Part shown: positions 1 to 10,800 of the stretch, one piece after another | Position numbering within the stretch: the stretch's first letter is position 1 | Layout: each line of letters opens with the position of its first letter | Assembly (NCBI GenBank): GCA_030280995.1 | Contig: JASXTE010000014.1 | Span: 23,903,150 to 23,967,149, forward strand | Source: Hemileia vastatrix | Lineage: Eukaryota > Basidiomycota > Pucciniomycetes > Pucciniales > Zaghouaniaceae | Direction of reading: 5' to 3' | DNA: 64,000 nt | Notes under the pieces: model-generated | What the model saw: only the letters and a program-made list of their open reading frames with translations | The model's database searches: none | Told to the model about the DNA's origin: nothing | Position numbers and translations under genes: made by a program

Positions 1-2164
1 CAAAATACTTGAGTACATGAAATTCATTTTCTTGGCCCATTCTATACAGACAATCAACTGCTTGCTGTTCAAATTCTGGATTCCAATTAGGCACCTGTTC
101 AAATTTATTAAACCAATTCTCTTTTCAAACTTTTTTATTTCAATATAAGACTCTTTTACTTACCATTATATATACATTTTGTGCACATTTCAAGTCTATT
201 CCAACTCCTGCATCCTTGATTGTACCAAGCAAAACTTGACACCTTTCATCATTTTGGAATTTGTCCAGATCTTCATCCCTTTTTTTCATGCTCAGCTTTC
301 CTACAAGCTCTGTGTAGCTAATTCCATGGTCATCTAAAGCCTTTTTTATACTTTTTAAATGGATAGAATATTGAAATGTTTATTAAGATAAAAATAACTT
401 ATTGAGATAATTAATAGAATTACTTACATTTCCAAAAAGTCTGAATATTCTGAAAATATAACAGCCTTGGGACAAATTATCCCTCTTTCTCCCTTTAAGA
501 AATTTTCTAAATGACAGATTAGACGTATAATCTTTGCTAAATATTTCAATGTAAAAGGAAATGTTGGAGGTTGATCTGGGTTTTTGTAGACAGGGTGGTT
601 ACTAAATTGCTGTAAAATTGACAGTTCTCCAAGAAAGTCAGCTGAGTCCCAAGGGAGGTTGGTATTTCAAGAAGGCCCATAATACTCAGGAAAACATTCT
701 TGAAGCTTGGTAAGTTTTGAGTGCCAAGGATCTGATAATTCTACAGATATTCCTTGCTCAATTTTTTGAGGAAGTGATAAGATTTCTTCTTTAGTCTTTC
801 ACATGCATATGACATTCATGAGAGTATGTATTGATTTTATTCAGTTAGAGCTTCCTCTGTTTAATCCATTCATAAGAAAATTAATCCAAAACCAGTTTTC
901 TTGCCATATTTCAATTCTGAGGAATGATATAAGGCTTTGAAGATCAGTTTTCTGGTTCTGAAGTGGTTTCCCTGTCAAGCATAGTCAATACTCAGCCTCC
1001 AGGTCTGATGTATTCTGATTCTTCTGCTACTGGGGATTTTTGATTAAACTTTTAAATTATATTAAACATTTCATCATCTTTTATAATATTATGTTCAAAA
1101 ACTTTAGTAATTCAAATAAATGCTTACTGAGCCTTATCTAAAACTATTCTGTACCAAATGAGTTTATGAGTTACCGACAGAATAGGTTGAGATTTCTTTG
1201 AAGAAGATGGAATTTCTGTTTCATAGGTAGTCAAAACTACTAGTTGGTTCTGAAGCTCCTCAAAATCAATTTTCTTTGAATCCTTCCCATAAAGAACCAT
1301 GAAAGGTAGTGCATTATCTTCAAAGTGGGTTCTTATTTTATTGACCCAGTTTAATAGTGTTTCAAGTGGGAAAATGATGATATTCGCTGATGTCCTAACT
1401 TTCTCTTCTCCACCAACCAAGAGTTGGAATTGTCTGGTTTCACTTTGAGTTGCAGTAATTAGGCCAAGAGTTGAGAGGGTCACTCCCAAGCCCATATCAT
1501 CAGCTAGAATTGAACCAATTCCTGAAGAGGATATTTCTTCTTCAGGAGATTGTTCATATTAATAATTATAGGCTACTCTAAGCTAGCTGTTGTCTGCATG
1601 CCTCCACAGGTTTTCTAAATTTTCTGATAAGTTATTTTTATTTTCTATCATAAAATTAATAGCTTGAATCTTATGCATTTTCAGAGCTTTTTTGATTCCA
1701 CGTAAAAATAGATTTTCCATTTGATTATCCCTTGTCCAAGAAATTTCAGAAGTTATGTTAATACAAGAATAAGGAATATTGAAGAAGACAGTTGGATTCT
1801 AGTGTGGAATCAGTGTCAAATTAATTTGAGCTTTTAGAAATATGTCTTTTGCCTGACAAATAATATCAGTCAAACAAAAAAGGAGGCCACAAATTCTATA
1901 CTGCCTGTTATAAGGTAGAACCAAGTAAGAAAAAAATAATAAGGTATGCGGGGATTTAAAGCCCTTTTGTCAGTTAAAATTTGAGATCCAGATTCAATTT
2001 CTCCAAGTAGTTGTCCAATTTGGCAGCTCTTTTTTTTAGAAAGATCACCAATAGGTGTTGCTTCTCCTTCTTTGAATAATCCAAAAACATGAACTAAAGA
2101 TCTTCCTCATTGCATAATAACTGGAGTGGAGACTTCATCAAATACTGATCTTTCCCTTGGAAAA
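1..2164 (-). pseudogene. SNF2-family helicase relic
   Basis: Reading the minus strand from 2164 down gives a broken relative of the helicase at 17.5-28.8 kb, in the same order. It has the N-terminal region, a Walker A segment near 1485-1500 reading GLGVT (Lys replaced by Val), a box II region near 1130 reading DKA, and the segment before motif IV near 440-640. A GT-AG intron lies near 360-427, followed by the motif V region (GAGVDL-like) and a motif VI-like stretch (QAVDCLYRMGQ) close to position 1. Stops interrupt it (for example near 1563 and 2111). Family knowledge: SNF2 ATPases of the Rad5/Rad16 type translocate on DNA. Lost Walker A Lys plus stops mean it is dead. The window edge cuts its 3' end; the LTR-like repeat at 2165 cuts its 5' end. 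Confidence 0.8.
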
Positions 2165-2973
2165 TGTCATGCACCACATGACACTTGAGGCAAAAGCAGC
2201 TCATCAAATCAATAAAACAGAGGTCTAAATCCATACTCGAAGCGCAGAAAGCAATTCTACCTAGCAACGGCAAATTCTCTTTGTGTACTCACTATTTGAC
2301 TGCGCTAATCTAAACTTTAAATCTAAATTAGTCAATTCTCAAAAGTGTGTTTAGGCTTTTCTTTGATAAGCAATTCACAATGCAATAGTCAATGCAATAT
2401 TCCGCTAAAAGGTTTATTAAATATCTGTGGGTTATTAAAAAGGGATAATGAGCATGGATGGAATGGGTAGTGGAGGATTAAGGGGTTAACAGATGTTAGT
2501 GAGGAGGGTCCAGGTGTAACGGGTGTAATTTTGGTCGTCTGTGGTGTGCCAAAGGATGGATGGGTATGAGGTCAATGTGAGGAGGAGTAATAGATATAAA
2601 AGGGGTTGAATTTTTGGTTTGATGTTTCTTTAGAATTAAATTAAAAAACGTATTTATAGTTAATAGTGGTAAAAATGCAAGTTAAATCATTGTTATTGTA
2701 CATTTCCTTTTTCCCTCAATAATCATTTCTAAATTTAAATCTTTGATTGTTGAGTGTTACAACCCTTTGTGAGATTCTAAGAATATTAGTATTACCTTAA
2801 AATATATTAAGATTCTTCTCAAATATAACTTGAAGCAGTAGCTCTTCCTTCGAGTCATCTTTGAATCACTTCCTCAAACATTTCCTCTGTGCTTCAAAGA
2901 AGTCTCTAAACTTTATCCCTCATCTCACTTTCAGGAACACCCTCAACCTTGTGTGTAGGTTGTCTGGTGACAG
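2165..2973 (+). repeat. LTR-like repeat, family B, copy 1
   Basis: About 808 bp beginning TGTCA and ending TGACAG. The same sequence recurs at 58899-59707 (same length, estimated by eye at about 95% identical) and begins again at 63745. Its first 20 bp form a small hairpin (TGTCAT...ATGACA). A good TATA box at 2595-2602 suggests plus-strand transcription. It interrupts the minus-strand helicase relic. The immediate 5-bp flanks (GAAAA left, TATAA right) are not a target site duplication, so this is not a simple solo LTR. Confidence 0.7.
2595..2602 (+). promoter_or_regulatory. TATA box of family B LTR
   Basis: TATAAAAG followed by GGG inside the LTR-like repeat. The same motif is present in the copy at 58899-59707 (near 59330). 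A core promoter role is inferred from the motif alone. Confidence 0.45.
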
Positions 2974-3048
2974 TATAATTTAATTCTCCGTAGTTCTCAT
3001 TCTTTGCACTACTATGTCCTTTTTTCAGGTGTTTTCTAAATTCTTAAA

Positions 3049-4220
3049 ATGGTACCTGTTCAACGCACTCCTCCTATGGGCGCTACTACTAGAGCTTGCG
3101 CCAGAGGCAGGCAAACATCCACACGGCCTGTTTCCCACACTCATTCCCTGGAACCTCTCAACCTTAGGGAACAGCAACATTCAGTCCAATCTGTAGAAGA
3201 CATCCCACAAGATTTTAATGATTATAGTGATGATGAAGAAGGAGAGGATACAGTACATGAGGCACCATCTGCCCCTGCTACACACCCTTCTGGTCAAAAT
3301 TTGGATCCTGGACCATCTAATTCACTGGAAGACTTCATGAGGCTTTTCATGAAGACCCTTTCAAATCCAGAATCTTTGGAGGGATCAAAATTTAAAACTC
3401 CTTCCATCAAATCTCCTCATAAATTTGATGGAGAACATCCAGACAGATTGCAACCCTTCTTGCAAACATGCAAGCTCCTGCTCCATAATGACCCTTGAAC
3501 CTTTAATAACAACCGGTCAAAGGTTGTTTACGCTTCTTCATTCCTAGCTGGAAAGGCAGCAAGGTGGTTTGAACCTTATCTTCTCATGCTCTCTTCGACA
3601 GAGACCCACTTACTCATCAATAACTGGGAAAAATTTGAAGACCAACTTTTTACGTTGTTCGGTGACCCTAATGAAACTGATAACGCGGAAATTGAACTGG
3701 ACTTCCTCCGCATGATTGATAATGGTAAAGCTTCTGAATACATCTCGAACTAAGAGCACTTCAAACTCGAGTAGGTTGGAATGATGCTGCCCTTATGTAT
3801 CATTTCAAGAAAGGACTTCCTTCAAGGATTCTGGATCAATTAAATCTTCATAGTCAGAAGATGAATACTTTAACATATTTGATGGATCGAACCCTCAAAC
3901 TTGACGGCGTTTACCAAGGACAACTACAACATTGTCGATACGCCAACAAATCTCAAGGCATAAACTTTAAATTGGGACCTTCTTCAAACCCAAAGCCAAC
4001 TCAATCCAAATCAAATAAGGGAAAGGATAAACCTCTACTGAAAAGCTTGACCCCAGGAGATATCAGTAAAGTACTGGATCCTAAAGGGGAACTTAAAGAA
4101 GCTGAGAGGAAGAGACGAGCAGATAATGGGTTATGTATGTATTGTGGGAGTAAGCAAAAGCTAGAAGATTGTGTAAAGTTGAAGAAAAGAGAAGGCACTA
4201 GTTCGAAGTCAAAAAACTAG
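3049..4220 (+). pseudogene. chromovirus Gag relic
   Basis: Degenerate Gag of a Ty3/gypsy element. An N-terminal Ser/Glu/Pro-rich part is followed by a retrotransposon-gag core (KFDGEHPDRLQPFLQTC, then KAARWFEPYL after a stop). The C-terminal part (from 3795) ends in a zinc-knuckle remnant, CMYCGSKQKLEDC, that lacks the usual His. A TGA at 3496-3498 and a frameshift near 3750 break it. The start at 3049 is the first Met in the Gag frame, about 75 bp after the LTR-like repeat. Whether that repeat belongs to this element is unclear, because the 3' end of this element (near 16640) carries different terminal sequence. Confidence 0.75.
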
Positions 4221-4234
4221 TAGATAGTTTACTT

Positions 4235-6147
4235 GTGTGCAAAGCAAACTATCTTATCTCTCCCAGTGCACAGAACCTCCATGTCTTATGGACTGGAGTT
4301 GCCTTAAATTGCTTGAGATTCATTCTTTTTAAGGAGGATACCCCCTTAAGTTGTCTTAAAGACTCTGGAGCTTCAATTTCTTTTGTCAGTTTATCTTTTG
4401 CCGAGAAGTTACAACTGACATTTACAGATATCGACTGAACTCCAATTTATTTTGTCAAATAAGAGGAACCCAAATATTGGGTAAGTAAGAAAGTTTTATG
4501 GGTTTTCAACTTTCTGAACTTTACCCATTTGAGTGGGAATTATCAGTTTTGGACAATACCATTCTTGGCCATGACTTTTTAACGCATTAGAATCCTGAAA
4601 CTGATTGGACACGGGGATTGATCACCCCATGCACTATGTATATTTCTGATTTTTCAATGCAGTTCAATAGGGAGTTAAACAACCCACCTGAAAATGTCCT
4701 GCTAGAGGACAAATCTCTGCCAGATGACTTGCAAGCATCTGATTTTTCTCTAAATGAGCAATTGGCTAACCCTTCTAGCTCAATGACTTCACTCAAAGAG
4801 GATTTAAATTGCCTTGAAGAAATTGAATTAGGCTCTCTTAATCCTGGTTTTCCCTTAACAGATTCTCTCGAAGATGATGAGGATGTCCAAATCAACTTTG
4901 AAGCCATTAAATCAACTCTACTAGGAATCTATCACGATTTACTTGATGTTTTCTCAATCTGAAAGGCCAATAAGTTACCACCTCATCGACCCTACGACCA
5001 TCAAATAGAGTTAATAGGTCTTGTCTATTCTTTGTCAAAGGAAAAATATGAAGTTCTTTGAGACTAAATTGCAGATAATGTAGCCAAAGGTTTCATCAGA
5101 GCAAGTAAATCTCCAACCAGCTCCCCTGTTCTTTTTTTAAAGAAAAAGGATGGTAGCCTTAGGTTGTGTGTTGACTATAAAAAAGCTCAACACAGTCACT
5201 AAGAAGAATGCATATACCGTTCCTCCTATGTCGTTGCTTCTTAATATTTTCAATGGTGCTAAATTATTTTCTAAAATTGATCTTAGGGGGGCTTACAATC
5301 TTATTTGCATTGCAGAAGGTCATGAACCACTGACTGCAATGCGCACTAGATTTGGTAGTTTTGAATATTTAGGCATGCCTTTTAGATTGTGTAACGCACC
5401 ATCTACTTTTCAAACCTTTGTTAATGACATCTTTCAAGATGTTGTCGAACAATTTTTTGTTGTCTATTTAGATGATATTTTAATTTTCTCGAAGACAGTA
5501 GATGAACATATGCATCATGTTTGACAGGTTCCAAATTGACTTCGAGATCACGGTCTCTATGCCAAGCACAATAAATGCAAATTCCATCTTAAATCAAACA
5601 ATTTTTAGGTTTTACGCTGTCCACTGATGGTTTAGTCATAGATGACAAAAAGGTCCAAAAAGTCCTGGAATGCCCTGAGCTTAAATCCGTTAAATCCCTA
5701 CAAGTATTTTTGGGTTTTGCCAATTTCTATAGAAGATTTATTAAAGATTACTCTAAAAATATTTCCAATCTTACTTCTCTTCTTAGAAAACATATTCCTT
5801 TTATTTTTACTTCTACAGCACAAAAGGAATTCGAAGCATTGAAGACTGTGTTCACCACAGCGCCAATTCCTCATCACTTTGATCCTTCTACTTCAACAAT
5901 AGTTGAGAGAGATGTGAGCGATTATGCTATTGCAGGGGTCATTTCTCAATTAAGTCCTGAAACAAAATTGTTTCATCCTGTTGCTTTTGAGTCATGCAAA
6001 CTCATTGCGGCAGAATTAAATTATGAAATTCATGACAAAGAGCTTTTAGCTATTAATCATTGTCTTAAAAAATGGTGCTCTTTTCTTCTCAGCCTAGATA
6101 GTCCTTTTCAAATTCTAACAGACCATAATGCTTTGAAATACTTTATT
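4235..6147 (+). pseudogene. chromovirus protease-RT-RNase H relic
   Basis: Continuation of the same polyprotein with many stops and frameshifts. A protease-like DSGAS motif lies near 4362. Reverse transcriptase runs from about 5020 to 5640, with [12 protein letters not shown], a DLRGAYN block and the catalytic YLDD near 5465-5480. The RT connection and RNase H run from about 5690, with FYRRFIKDYS. The first RNase H acidic block reads VERDVSDYA where the family usually has TDAS. The frame ends at ...ALKYFI at 6147, exactly where element 1 is inserted, and resumes at 14998. It cannot make active enzyme. Confidence 0.85.
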
Positions 6148-7324
6148 TGTCAGCCTAAATATCCTTAGGACTGAGTATTTCTTATGCTTAAAATAAGATA
6201 ACCTTAATTAGATTAAGCTTATATCTTAAAAATAAGGTTAAAATAATAATATATATTATTTTATTATATATATATATAATTATTATTCTATTATATAATT
6301 TATAATAGTTTAAATAGCTTATCCATGGCCTAATAATACTTATTAAGGTGTTAATGGAGTCATAATATACTTATCTTAAGTGATATGAAGTAATTATTGA
6401 CATACATAAGCTTATATGTATACATAAATCTCATATTCAGTGAAATATGCAGTATATTATGTATATTTAGGTATATAAGTGGGTTTTAGCCCCTTAATAG
6501 CCTATAACCTTTGTTTTTCTGCATATTTTAGGTCATATGGACCAAATCAGTGGATTCACAACGCCTACAGAAGCATAGACACCTATATCAGGCGCATACA
6601 CCCAGTTTGGACAACTAAAATTACTTCCTTGGATGGTTATTCACCGATTTATGGGTTGGAAAGATGTTTTTGGGTTAATGTGGATGCTTGGGGATGTTAT
6701 TGGGGGCTTGGACATTTTATTTGTTTCCTTTATATGCTTTTAGTTTCATTAAATCTCTTTTTGATCATTTATTTTACCTGTTTCTTTATGGTATCCGCTT
6801 TTATCTGGGATTTCTATTTATGGTATGACTCTGTGTTATTATTAATAGTGATGGAGGGTCCTTACTGGAGGTCTGGGTGTTGAAACTGCTTGAAGTGGAC
6901 GCCATGGAGAGGTGATGGGCCCTCACAGTGCTGTAATTGCCGGGGATAGCAGTGACATCATCTGGATTGAAGGTCTGTGCACTCCAGTGGATTTGGGTAT
7001 AAGTAAGGAGGGATTTTGACGGTTTATTATCATCATTCAATTACTACACTTCAAACAAACACTATAATACAATTATTAACATTCATAAATATATTATAAA
7101 GCCCTTATAAATTGATATTATCTTTATAATAGCTATAACTATATTTTATTCTTCTATTTTCCACCACTAGAACGCATTTAAATCCAAGTATTGTGAGTTT
7201 AATTTGAGTATAACTATTCTATTAGTCTTCCCCTGAGGTTTAATCACTAAATCATTTATTAATAAGTAGTAGGACCATAAAATAACACTATTATATCATA
7301 CTTATATTCTAGACTGTACTGACA
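6148..7324 (+). repeat. 5' LTR of element 1
   Basis: 1177 bp, TGTCAG...TGACA. It contains a TATATAAG box at 6472-6479. An open 134-codon frame at 6479-6883 lies inside it but is shared only because all LTR copies are near-identical. Confidence 0.93.
6472..6479 (+). promoter_or_regulatory. TATA box in gypsy LTR
   Basis: TATATAAG about 325 bp into the LTR, repeated at the same place in the other LTRs of this family. It is a plausible Pol II core promoter marking the U3/R boundary downstream; this is inferred from motif only. Confidence 0.4.
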
Positions 7325-7326
7325 AT

Positions 7327-7339
7327 TGGGGGTCTTTCC
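7327..7339 (+). other. putative primer binding site, element 1
   Basis: TGGGGGTCTTTCC begins two bases after the 5' LTR. It starts with TGG as expected for pairing with a tRNA CCA end and is conserved at the same place in elements 2 and 3. The primer tRNA cannot be named from this window. Confidence 0.55.
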
Positions 7340-7834
7340 TTATATTTTACTTATTATTTAGTATAAGCCTTGGGACGTGATTTTTACCTTAGTACAACTC
7401 AAAATTAACCAAATATTTGGGTCTGCTGCATATTAGTGGGTCATCATAACTCATTGATTGCGGAAAAGAACCCTTATAATAATTGTACTAATTTTTTATC
7501 ATAAAAATTAGATATTTACAGTAGTAACTGTACCCAATATAAACCCGATTTCACTTGGTTTTTGGACACCAATATAACACCCAATTAAATTGGTATTTGG
7601 CTAAAGCTTGGTAAGCTAATTATTCACCCTTATAGAGGTCTAGTTAAACTTATTATTATATTTTTAACAGATTTTTTCAAATTTTTCTTATATTTTATTT
7701 AAATAAATAAAGATATAAATTCAGGGTAAGCTCCATTGCTTTTTTATTAGTAATATAATTACTAATATCATTTGTCTACTAATTCCACAGAGTTTTTCCT
7801 TTTTTAGACGTAAAATATTGTTATTCTGAACAAT

Positions 7835-10800
7835 ATGAGTGCTCCCAAGGATAGTGTAAGTGAACAGCCTGCTTATAATACCAGGTCTAAAGCTAATAAA
7901 AACTTTCCAGGACATCACCATGGAGGGACAACAGTACCCCCAGCCAGAAAGCATGAGTATAGAGGAAAAGGAAGCCCTCTTAAAAAAGATAACTATTAAA
8001 AAGACGTCTCCTCCTCTTCAGGATCAACTGTCCCACCTGGCCAAACAGGTTCTGAAGCTAGAGGAATCAAAATCTCTCATGTTCAAAGAGGTAGAGCAGT
8101 TGCAAAACAATTGCAAGGTAGGATTTCAGCAGATGAATCAGGCAATGGCAGAATTAAAGAGAGGCCAGCCCAGTCAATCAAATCAGCAACCCCCTACCCA
8201 AGGAGGGTCCACTCACTCCCAGGAGAAAATCCTGGTAGACAAATGGAAATGGGACTGGTTTCACCAACAGTGGACAAGCCACAGTTGCAACAGGGATCCA
8301 CCCCCTCATCTGACTTCCTCAGCTCACCCTTACAAGGGAAAAAAGCGCCAAAAATCAGGACTGGCAACCATCCCTTGGTAAGTAACTTACCCTCTCAGAT
8401 TAGACATAATACTGATAATTACAATGTAGGTAATTCTATTGATGTTAAATCTGTACAAAAAATAGAGGAGGATTTAAGAAATTTAGGTTTTAGAGTAGAT
8501 ACACCTGACTTGTCTTTTGTCCATAATAACAGTACTATATACAATGATAATACAGTTAATCCTCAGTTGCAACCACCTACTAGTGAGATGAGAAGTTCAC
8601 AGGAGAGTGAGAGAATTGAAAAGGAGGACATGGAATATTTTAACAATAATCCAACTGTCCATAGAATTGTTTCAGCATTGTGGAATAGAATGACTGATTG
8701 TGAGGAACAGACAGTTAAGCTCACTAGTGATACAATTTCATCCTTAACATTGAACATTTCTCAATTAGCAACACGTAATAAAGAATTAGAGAAAGAACAT
8801 TTGTCTCTAACTCTTAAATATGATTCATTGAGTAATAAATATAATGACCTTTCAAACAAATTTTGTGAGTTAGAAAAATTATATGAAACACACTTATTAA
8901 AAACTGAATCAAGAACAAAGTTATCTTTTGCACAGACAAATCAAAGTGTCTCTGAGTTGCTACAAAGATTAACTAAAGTTGAGATTGAAACTGCCAATCT
9001 ACTAATGAACCAGGATAATCATAAGTATAATCAATATAATAATAATCCTTTCATTGGCAAAAGTGAATCTCATTCCTTCCCAGTACCACCACAATTAAAA
9101 CCATCTGGTGGTAGTGTCAAATCTGAAAATGTAAGTCACAAATCCGTGCAGGAAGAAATACAAGACCATTTATCAAAAGTAAATGAGTTGTTGAATTTAC
9201 CTAAGATTAGTGAGATAAAATCCAATCAGAAGAACTGGCCTAGAATAGATCAGTACCCAACTTATGATGGGGAAGCCAGCTCTGATTGGCAACATTTTAT
9301 TCAGAGAATTGACAACTTGAAATTCTCATATAAGTTACCAGATGAAGAGATAACATCAAAATTAATTTCTTTATTTAAGGATGTTGCTTTATTATGGTTT
9401 GAAGCTGTCTTAAGTGAGGGTAGAGACTACTCTTGGGCTGAATGGAAACAACTTATTGAAAAACAATTTGGAGGTTCTAAATTCAGGCTTACTCAGCAGA
9501 GACTGTATGAGAAGACTAGGTATAATCCGTTGAATGGTGACAAACCTATGGTATTTTTAATGAATTTAAACAAAATATTAAAAGCCGTTGAGCCTCATAT
9601 GGATTTTAACTTATGGAAAGATAAGATAATATACAAATTACCTATATCTGTCAGAGACATTGTTGTAGCTAGAACATTAAATGTTACTGAATATTCTGAC
9701 TTTATTAATATTTGCAATGAAATATTATTAAACCATAAGTATGAATCAAGGTATTCCACTTATAAGCAAAATGTTGAACCTGTAAAAACTCAGAATTCAA
9801 AAACACTTCAGGAGAAGCAGAAAAAACCTACTGCACCTGTAGTACCTAAAAAGTATGAAACAAATACTTGTTATAAGTGTAAAAAACCTTGGATAAAAGG
9901 TCACAAATGTGAGAAAAACATAAATATTGTTGAAAATCAACGTGAATCTGAAACTGAAACTGAAAAAAGTAAAGAATCAAGTGATTATGACAGCAATATC
10001 TCATATAGTGATGAAAATGAAGTCTGTATGTTGGAAGATGATTTGTCCATCTTTGAAAATCCAATATTAAATATGGACTCAAATGAATCTTTAATGAATT
10101 TTGAGGATGCTGAAATCATTAAAGATATACAAGCTGATAACTTTAGAATGACACCTATCACGGTTCCAGCTATCATTTCTGGTGAAAATGTTAATATAGT
10201 ATTGGACACAGGAGCTGCTGGTTCAGTTGTTTCCACTAATACATTACAGAAAATTGATAGTGAATATAAGTTTAAGCTTGAACCACTTCAGAATAAAAAT
10301 TGGAGAGGTTTTGGATCAGTACTACACCCCATTGGTAAATACAAAGCTGCTGTTTTCTTTAAACACCAACATGGTTATGTAAGGGTAACTTGTGACTTTG
10401 TAGTAATGGATAATACAAATTGTAGTAACTGTTTTATCATTGGAAATGATATTCTGACTAAATTTGGTGTAAAATTAGACCCTGCTAATAACAATTTTAC
10501 AATTGGCATGAATGGTAAAAGGAAATTTAAAATAAATTCTTTTAACACAGTCTTACACATTGAGTCAGTAACAAATTCCCCGTCTAAAGGAAGAGAATCC
10601 AATGAGATGGAACTTCTGGAAACAGAAATTTCAAAAGCATCATTTGGCACTCAGATAAATGAACCTGAGAAAGATAATATTTTGGAATTAATTAAAGCTT
10701 TTCCAATGGCTTTTGCACATGGTACAAATGAACTTGGCCTTGTAAAAGATCATGAAATGAAAATTAGTTTAACCTGTGATATGGATAATATTCCTGCTAG

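Noticed and set aside
2165..2973. Family B repeat as the 5' LTR of the chromovirus at 3049-16640
   Set aside because: The 3' end of that chromovirus is followed by a different, palindrome-headed sequence and not by a second family B copy, so the pairing is not supported.
6479..6883. 134-codon hydrophobic ORF inside the LTR, also at 14147-14551 and 26970-27335
   Set aside because: It recurs only because the LTRs are near-identical copies. It is broken in the 5' LTR of element 2 and in the older LTR at 60165, so there is no sign of selection for a protein.
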